Shown in pieces: positions 48,001 to 58,157 of a DNA stretch of 64,000 bases. A program made the translations under genes and the position numbers. Origin of the DNA: Beta vulgaris subsp. vulgaris. Lineage: Eukaryota; Streptophyta; Magnoliopsida; Caryophyllales; Amaranthaceae. The notes below the pieces were generated by a model that worked only from the letters and a program-made list of their open reading frames with translations, made no database searches and was not told the origin of the DNA. How positions within the stretch are numbered: the first letter of the stretch is position 1; each line of letters starts with the position of its first letter. The DNA is taken from NCBI RefSeq assembly GCF_026745355.1, contig NC_079206.1, positions 6,345,044 through 6,409,043 of the forward strand, read 5' to 3'.

Positions 48001-49622
48001 TTTGTGGGCTTATTAATGAACAGTCTTGTAAATTATAAGCTTTTTTTGCTGCAACATTTTTTTGTAGCAGTGAGTTCACTTGAGGGCATGTCCTGATCAT
48101 AAGAAAGTCTTTCGGACACATATTAGTTTACATTACTCATGTACTATCATCTCTATGCTTATGGTTGAACAGTATTAATTAATTATTGTGCATTTGTAGA
48201 GCATGTGAGTGTGAGTTTTGCAAGGAGTGGAGGGCCTGGAGGTCAAAATGTTAACAAAGGTTTGTTCAGTTCCTTTTTTGTTTTTAGTATTGTACATTTT
48301 GAGCTGCTCTCCTAGTTTACATAACTCTTTCCTTTTTATGCAGTGAATACTAAGGTAGACATGCGCTTCAATGTAAAAAATGCAACTTGGCTTAGTGAAA
48401 GAGTCAGAGACAAGATTATACAATTGGTTTGCTTCTTGCCTCCTCATTCTCTCCGATTTCGTGCTCTTTGACACTCTCCTGATTACTCCCGAGTGATATG
48501 TTTGACCCACTTTCTCAAAGAGGAAAGTGGCGTTTGCGTAGGGACTAATATCAACATGTAAACCTTTTGAACATAATTGGTGAATAGAGGAATGAGATAT
48601 GCTCAATTGATCAGTAGATGGACAAAAAGAGAAACAGCCCTTGGTTTCTCAACAGCTTTGCTTTTTTCATAAAAATGTGGCATTTGTGCCATTCCATGTA
48701 CCTGGTAACCCTCAACAATAATTGTTATTTCCTTGGTGAATCTCATATTGTGCTTCTGGCTAAGCAGGAGAAGAATCGGATCAACAAAGATGGAGAGATA
48801 GTGATATCTTCCACAAAGACTCGGACACAACAGTAAAGTCCTTGCTACATAGTGTTTTCTTGAAAAGATTTTATAATTTTTTTTTCCAACAAATCGTTGT
48901 TTAGCCGTTCATTCTATACATAACTGGTATTGTTGTTCTTTCCTTGTCAGGGGTAACATCGAAGACGCCCTCGCAAAACTACAGGTACTTGAATTGGATA
49001 TTTCCTTTCTTCTATGTTTCATGCATAAGGATATATTGTGAATTACTTCGTATTGAGTCGGGTAAGCTACAGATGAAGCGCTTTTCTTCTTGTATATATA
49101 CCATTGGTCATTTTTATTGGGGTCCTTCAATTGATACGTTAAAGAGTAAAATTGTATCTACCTATTGTTTCTTGGCCTTTTCTTGCCTTCTTATTTCTTG
49201 TACATATTCTCTTTCAGATGCTCCCCAGTAATTGTCGTGATTCGGGTCCAACTTGCTCCAACTATATTCTTGTGTGTCTTAACATTTTCTTATATGCCTA
49301 TTCTCTCTGATATTCCAGGCAATTATTGATGCTGCTGCATATGTTCCACCACCTCCTACAGAAGAGCAAAAGAAGAAAATAGCTCAGTTGTATGGATTCC
49401 TCATTTTCTCATTTTTGTACACTCAACTGTGTATTATTCACTAATTTGCCTTCATTAAGCACTATTAGACTTATCTGACGTCTCTTTACAATGTGGCACT
49501 GACTTCAACTTTCGCTTGCCTACGGCTGAAGGTCTGCAAAGTCCGAGCAGAAACGACTGCAGGGCAAGAAAGAATTATCACAAAAGAAGGCCTTCCGACG
49601 AAGCAAGGATAGTTGGGATTAG
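45023..49622 (+). CDS. ICT1/ArfB-type peptidyl-tRNA hydrolase (class I release-factor-like GGQ protein), organellar
   Basis: Exons are 45023-45311, 48200-48259, 48344-48426, 48768-48832, 48951-48984, 49319-49389 and 49532-49622, all GT-AG and in phase, giving 230 aa. The ATG at 45023 opens MAAIRMTTNILLNGVSQSAF, Arg/Ser-rich with few acids, fitting a mitochondrial or plastid transit peptide of about 50-60 residues. The catalytic GGQ lies at 110-112 in FARSGGPGGQNVNKVNTKVD, which frees the chain from peptidyl-tRNA. No codon-recognition domain of true RF1/RF2 is present, as in ICT1/ArfB, which rescue stalled ribosomes. The C-terminus is a basic tail (QKKAFRRSKDSWD) that in this family enters the mRNA channel. 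A possible 5' UTR exon lies near 43740-43860. Intron 1 is 2.9 kb. The gene looks intact. Confidence 0.9.
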
Positions 49623-50107
49623 ATTCTGAAAGGCCACTTCCATTTCTGCCGGAGTCTGGCTGAAAAGAAGAATTGCCTTTTAGAAGTATGGAAGAGCCTA
49701 CTAAATTTTCTGACCAATGTGAATATTAGGTAAGGTTGGTCATTAACGGTTTCTGCATTGTAACATCCAACTGTCCATTCTACCAAGTAAATGGTTTGAA
49801 ACATAGTACAGAATACAACATAATTCAACAATCTTATCTTTGGTTACGGAATATGTCGGTGCCTTTTTAAATATTGTTTTTGGCAAATTGGTGATGTTGA
49901 CTATATTTTATTGACTTTTTCTTTTTTGCAAGTTTTTATAATAAGAAATTTGGTGTCGGCATTCATGTAAACCTCTAGATTTACCATAGAGGTCGTGCAC
50001 CTACCAATACCATTCTTTCGTAGGGAAAAAGTTTATGTTCGGAAAGAACAAAGAATGTTCTTCCATTTTTGTCTTGATTGATTGATGTATCACTTATTAT
50101 AATCATG
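49623..50107. other. 3' flank of the ICT1-like gene
   Basis: Likely 3' UTR then AT-rich intergenic DNA. No precise polyadenylation site was chosen. Confidence 0.4.
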
Positions 50108-50440
50108 TTTGCTAAATGGCTTTTTTATTGGCTTTTGATTTTTTAATTAGGTCAAACAGTCAAAAAACGTGTTTGATTATTGGTTTTTTGGTTGGCTGAT
50201 TAAGCCAAGCTGAAAAAGTTGCATGCAACAGCTTTTAAATTTGGCTTTTGGTTTGTTGGTGCACAAATTTTTAATAAACAGGTCACAATTACAACTAATT
50301 TTACCAAACACTTTTGCATAAAGCTCGTTTACGCAACCAACTTAAAAAGCAAATAGGTATAACTAATACTTCCAACCAGTTAAACAAACTAATTAAATCA
50401 GCCAAAAGTTAATCGGCAACAATCAATTGCCAAAGAATCC
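50108..50440. mobile_element. MITE-like foldback with GGCTTTTGG words
   Basis: The left part (CTAAATGGCTTTTTTATTGG, TTTTTTGGTTGGCTGATT) and the right part (AATCAGCCAAAAGTTAATCG) are loosely inverted. It is related to 23741-24084. No clean TSD. Confidence 0.4.
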
Positions 50441-50650
50441 TATGTATTACTTATTAGGATTGATGTTACTCAACTTCAATAGCATATGCTTGCATGAGCC
50501 ACATACATACTTTTTAGTTCTTGTTTCCTGAAAAGTAGTATATCATCATTCAAACTTTCTATTATGTGTAGATAATTTAGAATAAGAATATAATCCATCT
50601 AGGAAAAAAAGAATACGAATACAAATTTGAATTGTCAGCATTTAAAGAAA

Positions 50651-51742
50651 GAAAACGTATTGTGTCGGACTCGTCCGACCATAATCTTGGTCGGACGACT
50701 TTCAGGTGGTTCCAATTTTTTTTCAGGTAGTCTTCATTTTTTTTCAGGTGGTTCCAATTTTTTTTCAGGTAGTCTTTCATTTTTTTTCAGTTAGTCTTCT
50801 TGGTTTTTCAGTGGATTTTTGTGCTTCAGTTAGACTTACTTGGGTTTCAGTTGGTCTTTATTCTTTTTCAGGTCGTCTACATTTTTCTTCAGGTAGTCTT
50901 CATTTTGTTTCAGTTAGTCCATTATTTCTTTCAGTTGGTCCAACTGAAAGAAAAGAAAGTCCAACTGAAAGAAAAGAAAGTCCAACTGAAAGAAAACAAA
51001 GTCTAACTTAAAGAAAACAAAGTCTAACTGAAAGAAAAGAAAGTCTAACTGAAAGAAAAGAAGGTTCAACTGAAAGAAAACAAAGTCCAACTGAAACAAA
51101 ACAAAGTCCAACTGAAACAAAACAAAGTCCAACTGAAAAACAAAACACTAACCTATGCTTTCTCTCACTTTCTCTTCTTCTTCATTCCTCTTAACTGATA
51201 TTTTTTTCTTCTTTATTAGATCCAGGTCCTTCTAGAAGTGGCACTGCATTTGATATCATTTCCCTTTCATCTCAATCATTGCTTCCGGAAATCAAATTCA
51301 TCGAATTTCGTGTTGTATCTCGTCGATTTACGTTGGTGTTTGTCGCGATATTTCGTTCTTTCATATTACTCCCAGACCTGGAGAGTGTGAATTATTTTTG
51401 GCTTTCATTTGAGTTTTTATGAGGTTGGTTTGCTTTGATTTTTTTTAATCTTTTGGCTTTTTTTAACAGAATTTGTATCTGTTTAATCTGGGTCTTTTTG
51501 CAGTTTACTTTGGCCAAAATCTAGGTAACTTCCATCGATCAAAACTTCGATTTTGATCAAAATCTGTTTATGAGGTTGGTGTTTGCAGATTTTGGGTCTT
51601 TTAGACGATGGACAAAGGGTTGCTAAACTTCGAGCGCACTACTGATGGAAGGAAAGGTGATGTATCAATGAGAGAAGATGTATTAGGCTCAGCCCGTCTG
51701 ACGGTAAACAATACGTCAGACGGTCTGACCCAATACTTTCAC
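50651..51742 (+). mobile_element. Mutator-like non-autonomous element, copy 2 (1092 bp)
   Basis: The perfect 9-bp TSD TTAAAGAAA lies at 50642-50650 and 51743-51751. The terminal about 480 bp on the left, including the palindromic tip and the foldback arrays, closely matches copy 1, as do the last about 70 bp. Between about 51155 and 51670 the interior is unrelated to copy 1. It reads like a 5' leader/intron of a plant gene, with an ATG at 51608 opening MDKGLLNFERTTDGRKGD. This looks like captured sequence (Pack-MULE-like), but the source was not identified. Confidence 0.88.
50941..51140 (+). repeat. Tandem array in Mutator-like copy 2
   Basis: About ten 20-21 bp units of the TCCAACTGAAAGAAAAGAAA type, homologous to 29461-29740 but with different copy number and variant order. 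Confidence 0.9.
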
Positions 51743-52169
51743 TTAAAGAAAAGATATTTTAGATATTTATTAATTAAATATCTAATTCTATGCTTTGTGC
51801 TTCCAAACTTTTATATTCTGCACAAAGTATGCAGAATTGTAAAACCACTAAATGTATATGATGGACGGATATAAAAATCTTTGAGTGTAGAAAAATTTGT
51901 CGAGAATAATCTAAAGTTTCACCACTCTTTTTATAATTTCAAAATTTGTCGTCCTTCTTTCAATAATTCAAAGTCCAGATAGCACAATATGATTGATATT
52001 GAGATGATAGATTTTAAAAATGCACCCAATTAAACGATATTAAAAATTGGCCCAAGAATATTGTATTTTCTTCGGGGTTTTTTTTACCGGCAACACTTTA
52101 GGAAAATAATTAATTACTTGCAATACTTTTTATTTTTGCTTTTTCTTTCTCTTTATTTCTCTCCAATTA

Positions 52170-52435
52170 CTCCCTCCGTCCCATAATATAGTGCTTGTTT
52201 CTTTTTTACGCGGTCTCCAAGACGTAACTTTGACCTTTAATATCTTCAATTTTGTATTAATAAAAAATATAAAAAGTTAATATTATGAAACTACACATTG
52301 AGACGAATCTAACAAGATCCCACATGAATATGTTTTTTTTAATATATAAATGAGAATTTTCGGTCAAATATTTTAAAATTTGACCCACCAAAAATGAAAT
52401 AGGCACTATATTATGAGACGGACTGACGGAGGGAG
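52170..52435. mobile_element. Stowaway-like MITE, family A
   Basis: It has TA flanks and ends CTCCCTCCGTCCCATAATAT and GGACTGACGGAGGGAG. The interior is the reverse orientation of 14446-14703. Confidence 0.9.
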
Positions 52436-52439
52436 TACA

Positions 52440-53400
52440 TTACAATATTAGGCAAGTAAACTGGAGTATCTAGGAATTGACTAAGATTATTGCTAATTCC
52501 TAGGTAGAAAAGAGACAATTTTTATCTCTATTTTTGACGTGTCTTGTATACATCCTTTCTTCCGCGTGTAAAGACAATATTAACTTGTTAAGCTCATAGC
52601 GTACATGCCAAGGCAAAATCTACAAAGTGGGAAGTTAGAATTAAAGATTGAGGAAGCCTCAAAATTACACTTTTCGACAATCTGTTGACCCTTTAAAAGG
52701 AGGTCAATCAATATAGTTTACATGACCAGTCTATCAAAATTTTCTTTCTAGCAAGAATATTCCACTCAATACAATTTATATTTGAGAAATTTGGACTCAC
52801 TTCTCTTAATTAGGTTTTGACATAGTACATTACGGTAATAAACATTTATAGAACGTCATTGTAATTGTCATTGTTTTAGTTAGTTACTACTCCCTCCGTC
52901 CCAAAATATAGTTCCCATTTCTATTTTGGGAGTCAAAATTTAAAATCTTTGACCAAATATTCTCATTAATGTATACAAAAAAACATATTTATGTGGGGTC
53001 TTGTTGGATTCGTCTCAACGTGTACATTCATAATATCAATTTTATATATTTTTTACTAATACGAAATAGAAGATATAATAGGTCAAAGATACGTCTCGGA
53101 GACTGCAAAAAGAAATGGGAACTATATTTTGGGACGGATGGAGTACAATATTTCAGCCCATGTTAAGCTTTTTTTGTTTCTATGGGCTATTGCAAAACGT
53201 CATGGGGTTCGTCTTTCATAATTACTCTTTTCGTTTCCTATTAAGCTAGGGCAAGCCTATTTGCCTCATTTTCTAATTCTCGTTTTTCAATCTTCTTTTG
53301 AAAAAAAAGAGAGTGAAAATTAGAGTCTTTTTTGTTTTTCAGTTGTTAGTTTTAAAAACATACTTCATATTTTATACAATTAAGTTCACATGAAGCTCTA
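52440..53400 (+). repeat. Local duplication, unit A
   Basis: It shares ordered blocks with unit B (54655-57450). These include GGCAAGTAAACTGGAGTAT, CTAGGTAGAAAAG, TTGACGTGTCTTGTATA, GCAAAGTGGGAAGTTAGAA, GACACTTTAAAAGGAGGTCA-like, a Stowaway at the same relative place, and the tail CATGG.GTTCGTCTTT with TATTAAGCTAGGGC. There is no gene in it. Confidence 0.8.
52890..53143. mobile_element. Stowaway-like MITE, family A, in duplication unit A
   Basis: It has TA flanks and ends CTCCCTCCGTCCCAAAATAT and ATTTTGGGACGGATGGAG. It lies at the same place as the copy at 55650 in unit B. Confidence 0.9.
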
Positions 53401-54420
53401 GCTAGGATGGAAAGAAAAAGAGAATTTTTTTTATTTGTTTTCATCAATATTATAAGCCGGTAAATATCTATTTGGGTGAAGTTTAGGAAGACCCCTCAAA
53501 AACTTTGATCACAATGTTATATGAAATCTAAATTAAAAGGACTAGTATAGTGTGAAATTTTATTGTAATTTCTTGGGTTATGCTATATACAGTCCTAAGG
53601 GCTGCATATAAGACATAAATATATTGCTTAAAATGAAAATTAGTTGTCAATTTATTAAAAAAGTTTGCATTAATCTATATAATAAATGATCAGCTAATGC
53701 TTTTTTTTTCCTTTTTTAGCTTCTTATATTAGCCCTTAGAGCTGCATTAAGCTTTTTCCTAATTTCTTTTAAGTTAAAAGAGAGTGAGTCAAAGAATTGA
53801 TAGGACTTTTCTACTGTATCAGAATACATAGTAACTTAATAGGAACGTAATTAAGTACACTTCTTCCTAACTTGTCAAGGTTTATTCCTATTAAAAAAAA
53901 CGAAGATCATCGGAGATTCGAAAATGGGAGCAAAACCACTCCTCCACTGCTCCACACGACACTCCTCAAGTGTACACAACTTTTTTTTTTCCCAATTTTT
54001 TCATAGTAAAGGTGATCTTTATAAACAAGAGTACAAAGACTTGCACTTTCCATGTATAGTACGTACATAACATAAAAGTTCGATAAAACTATTCATATAC
54101 AGATAACTCCCAGAGTTCCAGTGTCTTATAGCTTCAAATTTTTGCTCCATTCATAAATGTTTTCAATCTAACTTTGATTACGTACTCACTCAACTTACTT
54201 TTTCTCTAACTTTGCAACCTCCTTAATATATTTAAAAGCATACAAGGAGTATGAAATAAAAAAAATTTGACATGAAAATCAATAACATCCTGTAAATGAG
54301 AATTAAGTGGTAGCTTAATGGTTGATTGAGATCCTATAAATGAGAATGAAGTGGTAGCTCGATGGTTGATTGAGTGGAGTATTTTGCTGGTTTTCTTATG
54401 AAACTTTTAAGAAAAAAACT
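53401..54420. other. Intergenic, no gene recognised
   Basis: AT-rich, with two direct near-copies of about 50 bp (AATGAGAATTAAGTGGTAGC, AATGAGAATGAAGTGGTAGC) at about 54294 and 54338. Confidence 0.5.
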
Positions 54421-54422
54421 TA

Positions 54423-54626
54423 TTTCCTCCGTAATAATATAGATGTTACATTTTCAAAAACACACTTTTTTAGACAATTTTTTTTAAAGAGGAGAGAGAT
54501 AGACAGAAAGAAAGAAAAAAGGGAATCCATGTGATAAGAGAGAGATTGTTGCCTAAAAAAGAAATGTAACATCTATTTTGTTACATTTAAAAAGTATAAT
54601 ATCTATTTTGTTACGGATCGGAGGAA
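54423..54626. mobile_element. Stowaway-like MITE (short, diverged)
   Basis: The ends TTCCTCCGTAATAATATAGA and TTGTTACGGATCGGAGGAAG are imperfect inverted repeats. AGATGTTACATTTT and ATGTAACATCT are inner inverted words. Confidence 0.65.
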
Positions 54627-54700
54627 GTATAAATTTACCAAACATGATAAAAACAATTTGGGCAAGTAAACCGGAGTATGTAGCAATAAAAAAACTAATA

Positions 54701-55239
54701 TGAACCCGGTGCACACTAATTAGTGTGCACCCAATCCATATCACGTGAGTTTATGATAGTGTATGTTAAAATGATATAGTGTATGTTAAAATGATATAGT
54801 GTATGTTGAAATAATATAGTGTATATTGATATGATATAGTGTATGTTAAAATGATATAGTGTATATTAAAATGATCTTTCAAAAAAAAAAGTGTATATTA
54901 AAATGATATAATGTATGTTACAGTGATATAGTGTATGTTAAAGTGATATAGTGCATGTTGAAGTGATATAGTGTATGTTATAATGATATAGTGTATGTTA
55001 AAATGATATAGTGTGTGTTAAAGTGATATAGTGTGTGTTAAAGTGATATAGTGTATGTTACAATGATATAGTGTATGTTAAAGTGATATAGTGTATGTTA
55101 AAGTGATTTAGTGTGTGTTAAAATGATATAGTGTATGTTACAATGATATAGTGTATGTTTAAGTGATATAGTGTATATTAAAATGATATAGAGTAATGTG
55201 CCTGGGCCTGGTCCACGCTATTTTTAGTGTGAACCGGGT
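54701..55239. mobile_element. Inverted-repeat-bounded minisatellite element
   Basis: The left end GAACCCGGTGCACACTAA and right end TTAGTGTGAACCGGGTCC are inverted repeats with few mismatches. The left end runs into a perfect 24-bp palindrome centred on TAATTA at 54708-54731. Between them is the 20-bp array (54751-55194). No convincing TSD. Confidence 0.6.
54751..55194 (+). repeat. Minisatellite with 20-bp unit
   Basis: About 22 units of GATATAGTGTATGTTAAAAT with point variants (TTACAAT, TTAAAGT, GTGTGTTA). It is interrupted once near 54880 by CTTTC and a poly-A run. Confidence 0.95.
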
Positions 55240-55649
55240 CCACACAAGTCGGATTGCTAGATTTCTAGGTAGAAAAGCAACAATTTTTTTCATTTATTAT
55301 TGACGTGTCTTGTATATATCCCTTCCACGTGTAATATAATAACCACAAAAGATTGTCCAAGTCTAAAGACAATAGTAACTTCTAAAGTTCATAGCGTAAC
55401 CTGCAAGGCAAAATCTGCAAAGTGGGAAGTTAGAATTTAAGATTGAGGAAGGCTGAAAATTACATTTTTCGACAATTTGTTGACACTTTAAAAGGAGGTC
55501 AATAACGTTATAAATTTCTTTCTGCAAGAATATTCTACTATCAGAATTGTTAATTTGAGAAATTTGGACTCAGTTTTCTTAATTGGTTCTGACATCAAAC
55601 ATTACGGTAATAAATATTTACAGATGTCATTGCAATTGTCATTGTTCTA

Positions 55650-55906
55650 CTCCCTCCGTCCCATAATATAGTGCCTATTTCATTTTTGGTGGTCAAACTT
55701 TAAAATCTTTGACCGAATATTCTCATTTGTATATATAAAAAAAACATATTCATGTAGGATCTTGTTAGATTCGTCTCAATGTGTAGTTTCATAATATCAA
55801 ATTTTTATATTTTTTATTAATAAGGAATTGAAGATATTAAAGGTCAAAGTTACGTTTTGGAGACCGTGAAAAAAGAAACAAACACTATATTATGGGACGG
55901 AGGGAG
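55650..55906. mobile_element. Stowaway-like MITE, family A, in duplication unit B
   Basis: It has TA flanks and ends CTCCCTCCGTCCCATAATAT and ATTATGGGACGGAGGGAG, perfect inverted repeats. The orientation matches the copy at 52890. Confidence 0.93.
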
Positions 55907-56195
55907 TAATTAATTACTACAAAATTTTCAACCCACGATAAGCTTTATAATCATATTCCCTCCCTCCATAATACAGTGCTTGTTTTTTTTTACATAATCT
56001 TCAAGACGTAATTTTGACCTGTAATATCTTCAATTCCGTATTAATAAAAAAATATAAAATGTTGATATTCTGACAATACACATTGAGACGAATATAACAC
56101 GATCCCGCATGAATATGTTTTTTTTTATATATAAATGAGAATATTCGGTCAAAAATTTTAAAGTTTGACCCAACAAAAATGAAGTAAATATTATA

Positions 56196-57161
56196 GTGAA
56201 AGTATTGGGTCAAACCGTCTGACCCAATACTTTCCGTCGGACGGCAAGTTCTGATTGTCCTTCTTACGTACTTCGCCGACATCAACAACGTCAATCGACT
56301 ATGGCGAGGTTGAAGACCAAGCTTAACAGAAGATGACGATTTCTCAGTGTTTGTTTTAGCAGAAGATGATGATTGTCCTTCTTACTTCGCCGACGAAGAC
56401 TAATATGTATTTTTGAGAAAAAATAATACACAAACACCACCATGGTCTTCTCCAACCCCAACTAGATATCTGTGGTGATTTCATATTAGTTCTACTAAGA
56501 TGATTTCTCATATGAAGTGAGGAAAAAATCAGCTAAGAGGAATGAAGAAGAAGGAGAAAGTGAGAGGAAGAGGTTAGTATTTTTTTTTTTTAATATTAGT
56601 TGTTAGTTGTTAAATGAAAGAATAATAAAACTAAGAATCCAAGTTACTTTCATTTAGACCTAACTTACTTTTATTTAGACCTAAGTTACTTTCATTTAGA
56701 CCTAAGATACTTTTATTTAGACTTAACTTACTTTCATGTAGACCTAAGTTACTTTCAGTTAGACCTAAGTTACTGTCAGTTAGACCTAAGTTACTTTCAT
56801 TTAGACCTAAGTTACTTTCATTTAGAGGTAACTTACTTTCATTTAGACCTAAGTTACTTTCAGTTAGATCCTAAGTTACTTTCAGTTAGACCTAAGTTAC
56901 TTTCAGTTAGACCTAAGTTACTTTCATTTAGACCTAAGTTACTTTCATTTAGACCTAAGTTACTTTCATTTAAAGGTAACTTACTTTTATTTAGACTAAC
57001 TGAAAAAAAAATGAAGACTGACTGAAAAAAATTAAGACTAACTGAAAAAAAATTGAAACCAACTGAAAAAAAAAAAGAAGACTAACTGAAAAAAAATGAA
57101 GACTACCTGAAGTCGTCCGACGAGAATATTGTGTCGGACGAGTCCGACACAATACGAACTC
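56196..57161 (-). mobile_element. Mutator-like non-autonomous element, copy 3 (966 bp)
   Basis: The perfect 9-bp TSD AATATTATA lies at 56187-56195 and 57162-57170. It is reversed relative to copies 1 and 2. The left tip is GTGAAAGTATTGGGTC and the right tip GACACAATACGAACTC. The palindromic TCGGACGAGTCCGA tip is kept. The array at 56640-56995 uses a different 21-bp unit (CCTAAGTTACTTTCATTTAG). The right side has ACTGAAAAAAAATGAAGACT words. The interior at 56220-56570 is unlike copies 1 and 2 and contains a repeated GATTGTCCTTCTTAC block. Confidence 0.88.
56640..56995 (+). repeat. 21-bp tandem array in Mutator-like copy 3
   Basis: About 16 units of CCTAAGTTACTTTCATTTAGA with T/C and CAG/CAT variants. 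Confidence 0.93.
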
Positions 57162-57500
57162 AATATTATATTATGGCCGGGACAGATGACTTATTAATTT
57201 ATCAATTTTGTTAAGTTTCCACTATGCTCTTATACCTAATAGTTGTATTTGGAACTAAACACGTCATGGAGTTCGTCTTTGAGCACACTATTGACTATTA
57301 TTTCCATTTCATATTAAGCTAGGGCCACCATATTCATTATCATATTCTATTTCTTGTTTTCAGTTTTTTTTAAAAAAAAAACAAAATTGAAAATAATAAT
57401 GCTTTCTAGTTTTTACTTTTATTATTAGTTTTGAAAACATATATGATTTGAACAAGTTTGACTAATGTTTTTTTAAATGAGTTTGACTAATGTTAAGTTT

Positions 57501-58140
57501 TTTTTTTTGAATAGTAAAATTAATTCATTAATAAAAAAGTCATACGACATCTACATAAGCAATCGAATCAAACAAATACATAAGTTGAATCAAACAAAAA
57601 TTTCCTTCATAAAAACTACGATCGTCAAACAAATCTTGCAATGTGGAACATCTCCCGCTTATATCGCTGGAAAATACAGCCTTGTTGGAGAGACAATCTA
57701 ACGATCCCTTGTAGTCGTGAGGATGATTTCCATCGGATTCATCTGACCGTATTCGAAAAATTGATGACCTTTGTGATCCCGCATAATTCTTCACCAACAA
57801 AATAATTTCACGGCAATCCATTAGATCTAGTATCCCTGATTGTAACCTGTAGAAATTTTCTCTCTAAAAGAGGAGAAAAACCCTGTCTTTCGAAGGAGGT
57901 CGAAAAACCTTGTCTTTCGAAGGAGATCGAAAAACCTTTTCTTACGAAGGAGATCGAAAACCCTGTCTTTCGAGGGAGAAATCGTTATTGGAAACCTAAA
58001 AACAAATAAAAAAGCAAAGGTGGGGGCTTTCCAACGGTAAAAACCGATGGAAGCCCCTTTAAAAATCAACAATGGAGGCTAGGGTTTTTGAAAGTAGAGA
58101 GGAGAGAGGGGAGAGAGGAAAAAAAAAGGGTATTACCAAC
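57501..58140 (-). mobile_element. Non-LTR retroelement insertion with poly-A and 17-bp TSD
   Basis: The direct repeat TGACTAATGTTAAGTTT flanks it at 57484-57500 and 58141-58157. The left side begins with a T run, the poly-A tail on the minus strand. Its 5' side contains a pyrimidine-rich leader with AAACCCTAGCC, then an open frame of 81 codons (58072-57827) starting MLIFKGASIGFYRWKAPTFA. That frame carries three to four 9-residue repeats (FDLLRKxRF). A second frame of 93 codons follows (57821-57540, MDCREIILLVKNYAGSQRSS). No RT domain is present. It may be a deleted LINE or a retrocopy of an unknown transcript. Confidence 0.75.
57880..57980 (-). repeat. 27-bp coding-phase tandem repeat
   Basis: About 3.5 units of CTTGTCTTTCGAAGGAGATC plus GAAAAAC. 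The length, a multiple of three, keeps the minus-strand frame open. Confidence 0.85.
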
Positions 58141-58157
58141 TGACTAATGTTAAGTTT

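Larger units (their letters stand above)
55956..57190. mobile_element. Stowaway-like MITE split by Mutator-like copy 3
   Basis: The left part, 55956-56195, starts TTCCCTCCCTCCATAATACA and continues with the family A interior. The right remnant, 57162-57190 (ATATTATATTATGGCCGGGA), resumes after the insert. Confidence 0.75.
54655..57450 (+). repeat. Local duplication, unit B, expanded by insertions
   Basis: It has the same block order as unit A (52440-53400). It is enlarged by a minisatellite-bearing inverted-repeat element (about 54701-55239), a second Stowaway (55956-57190) and the Mutator-like copy 3 inside it. Confidence 0.75.
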
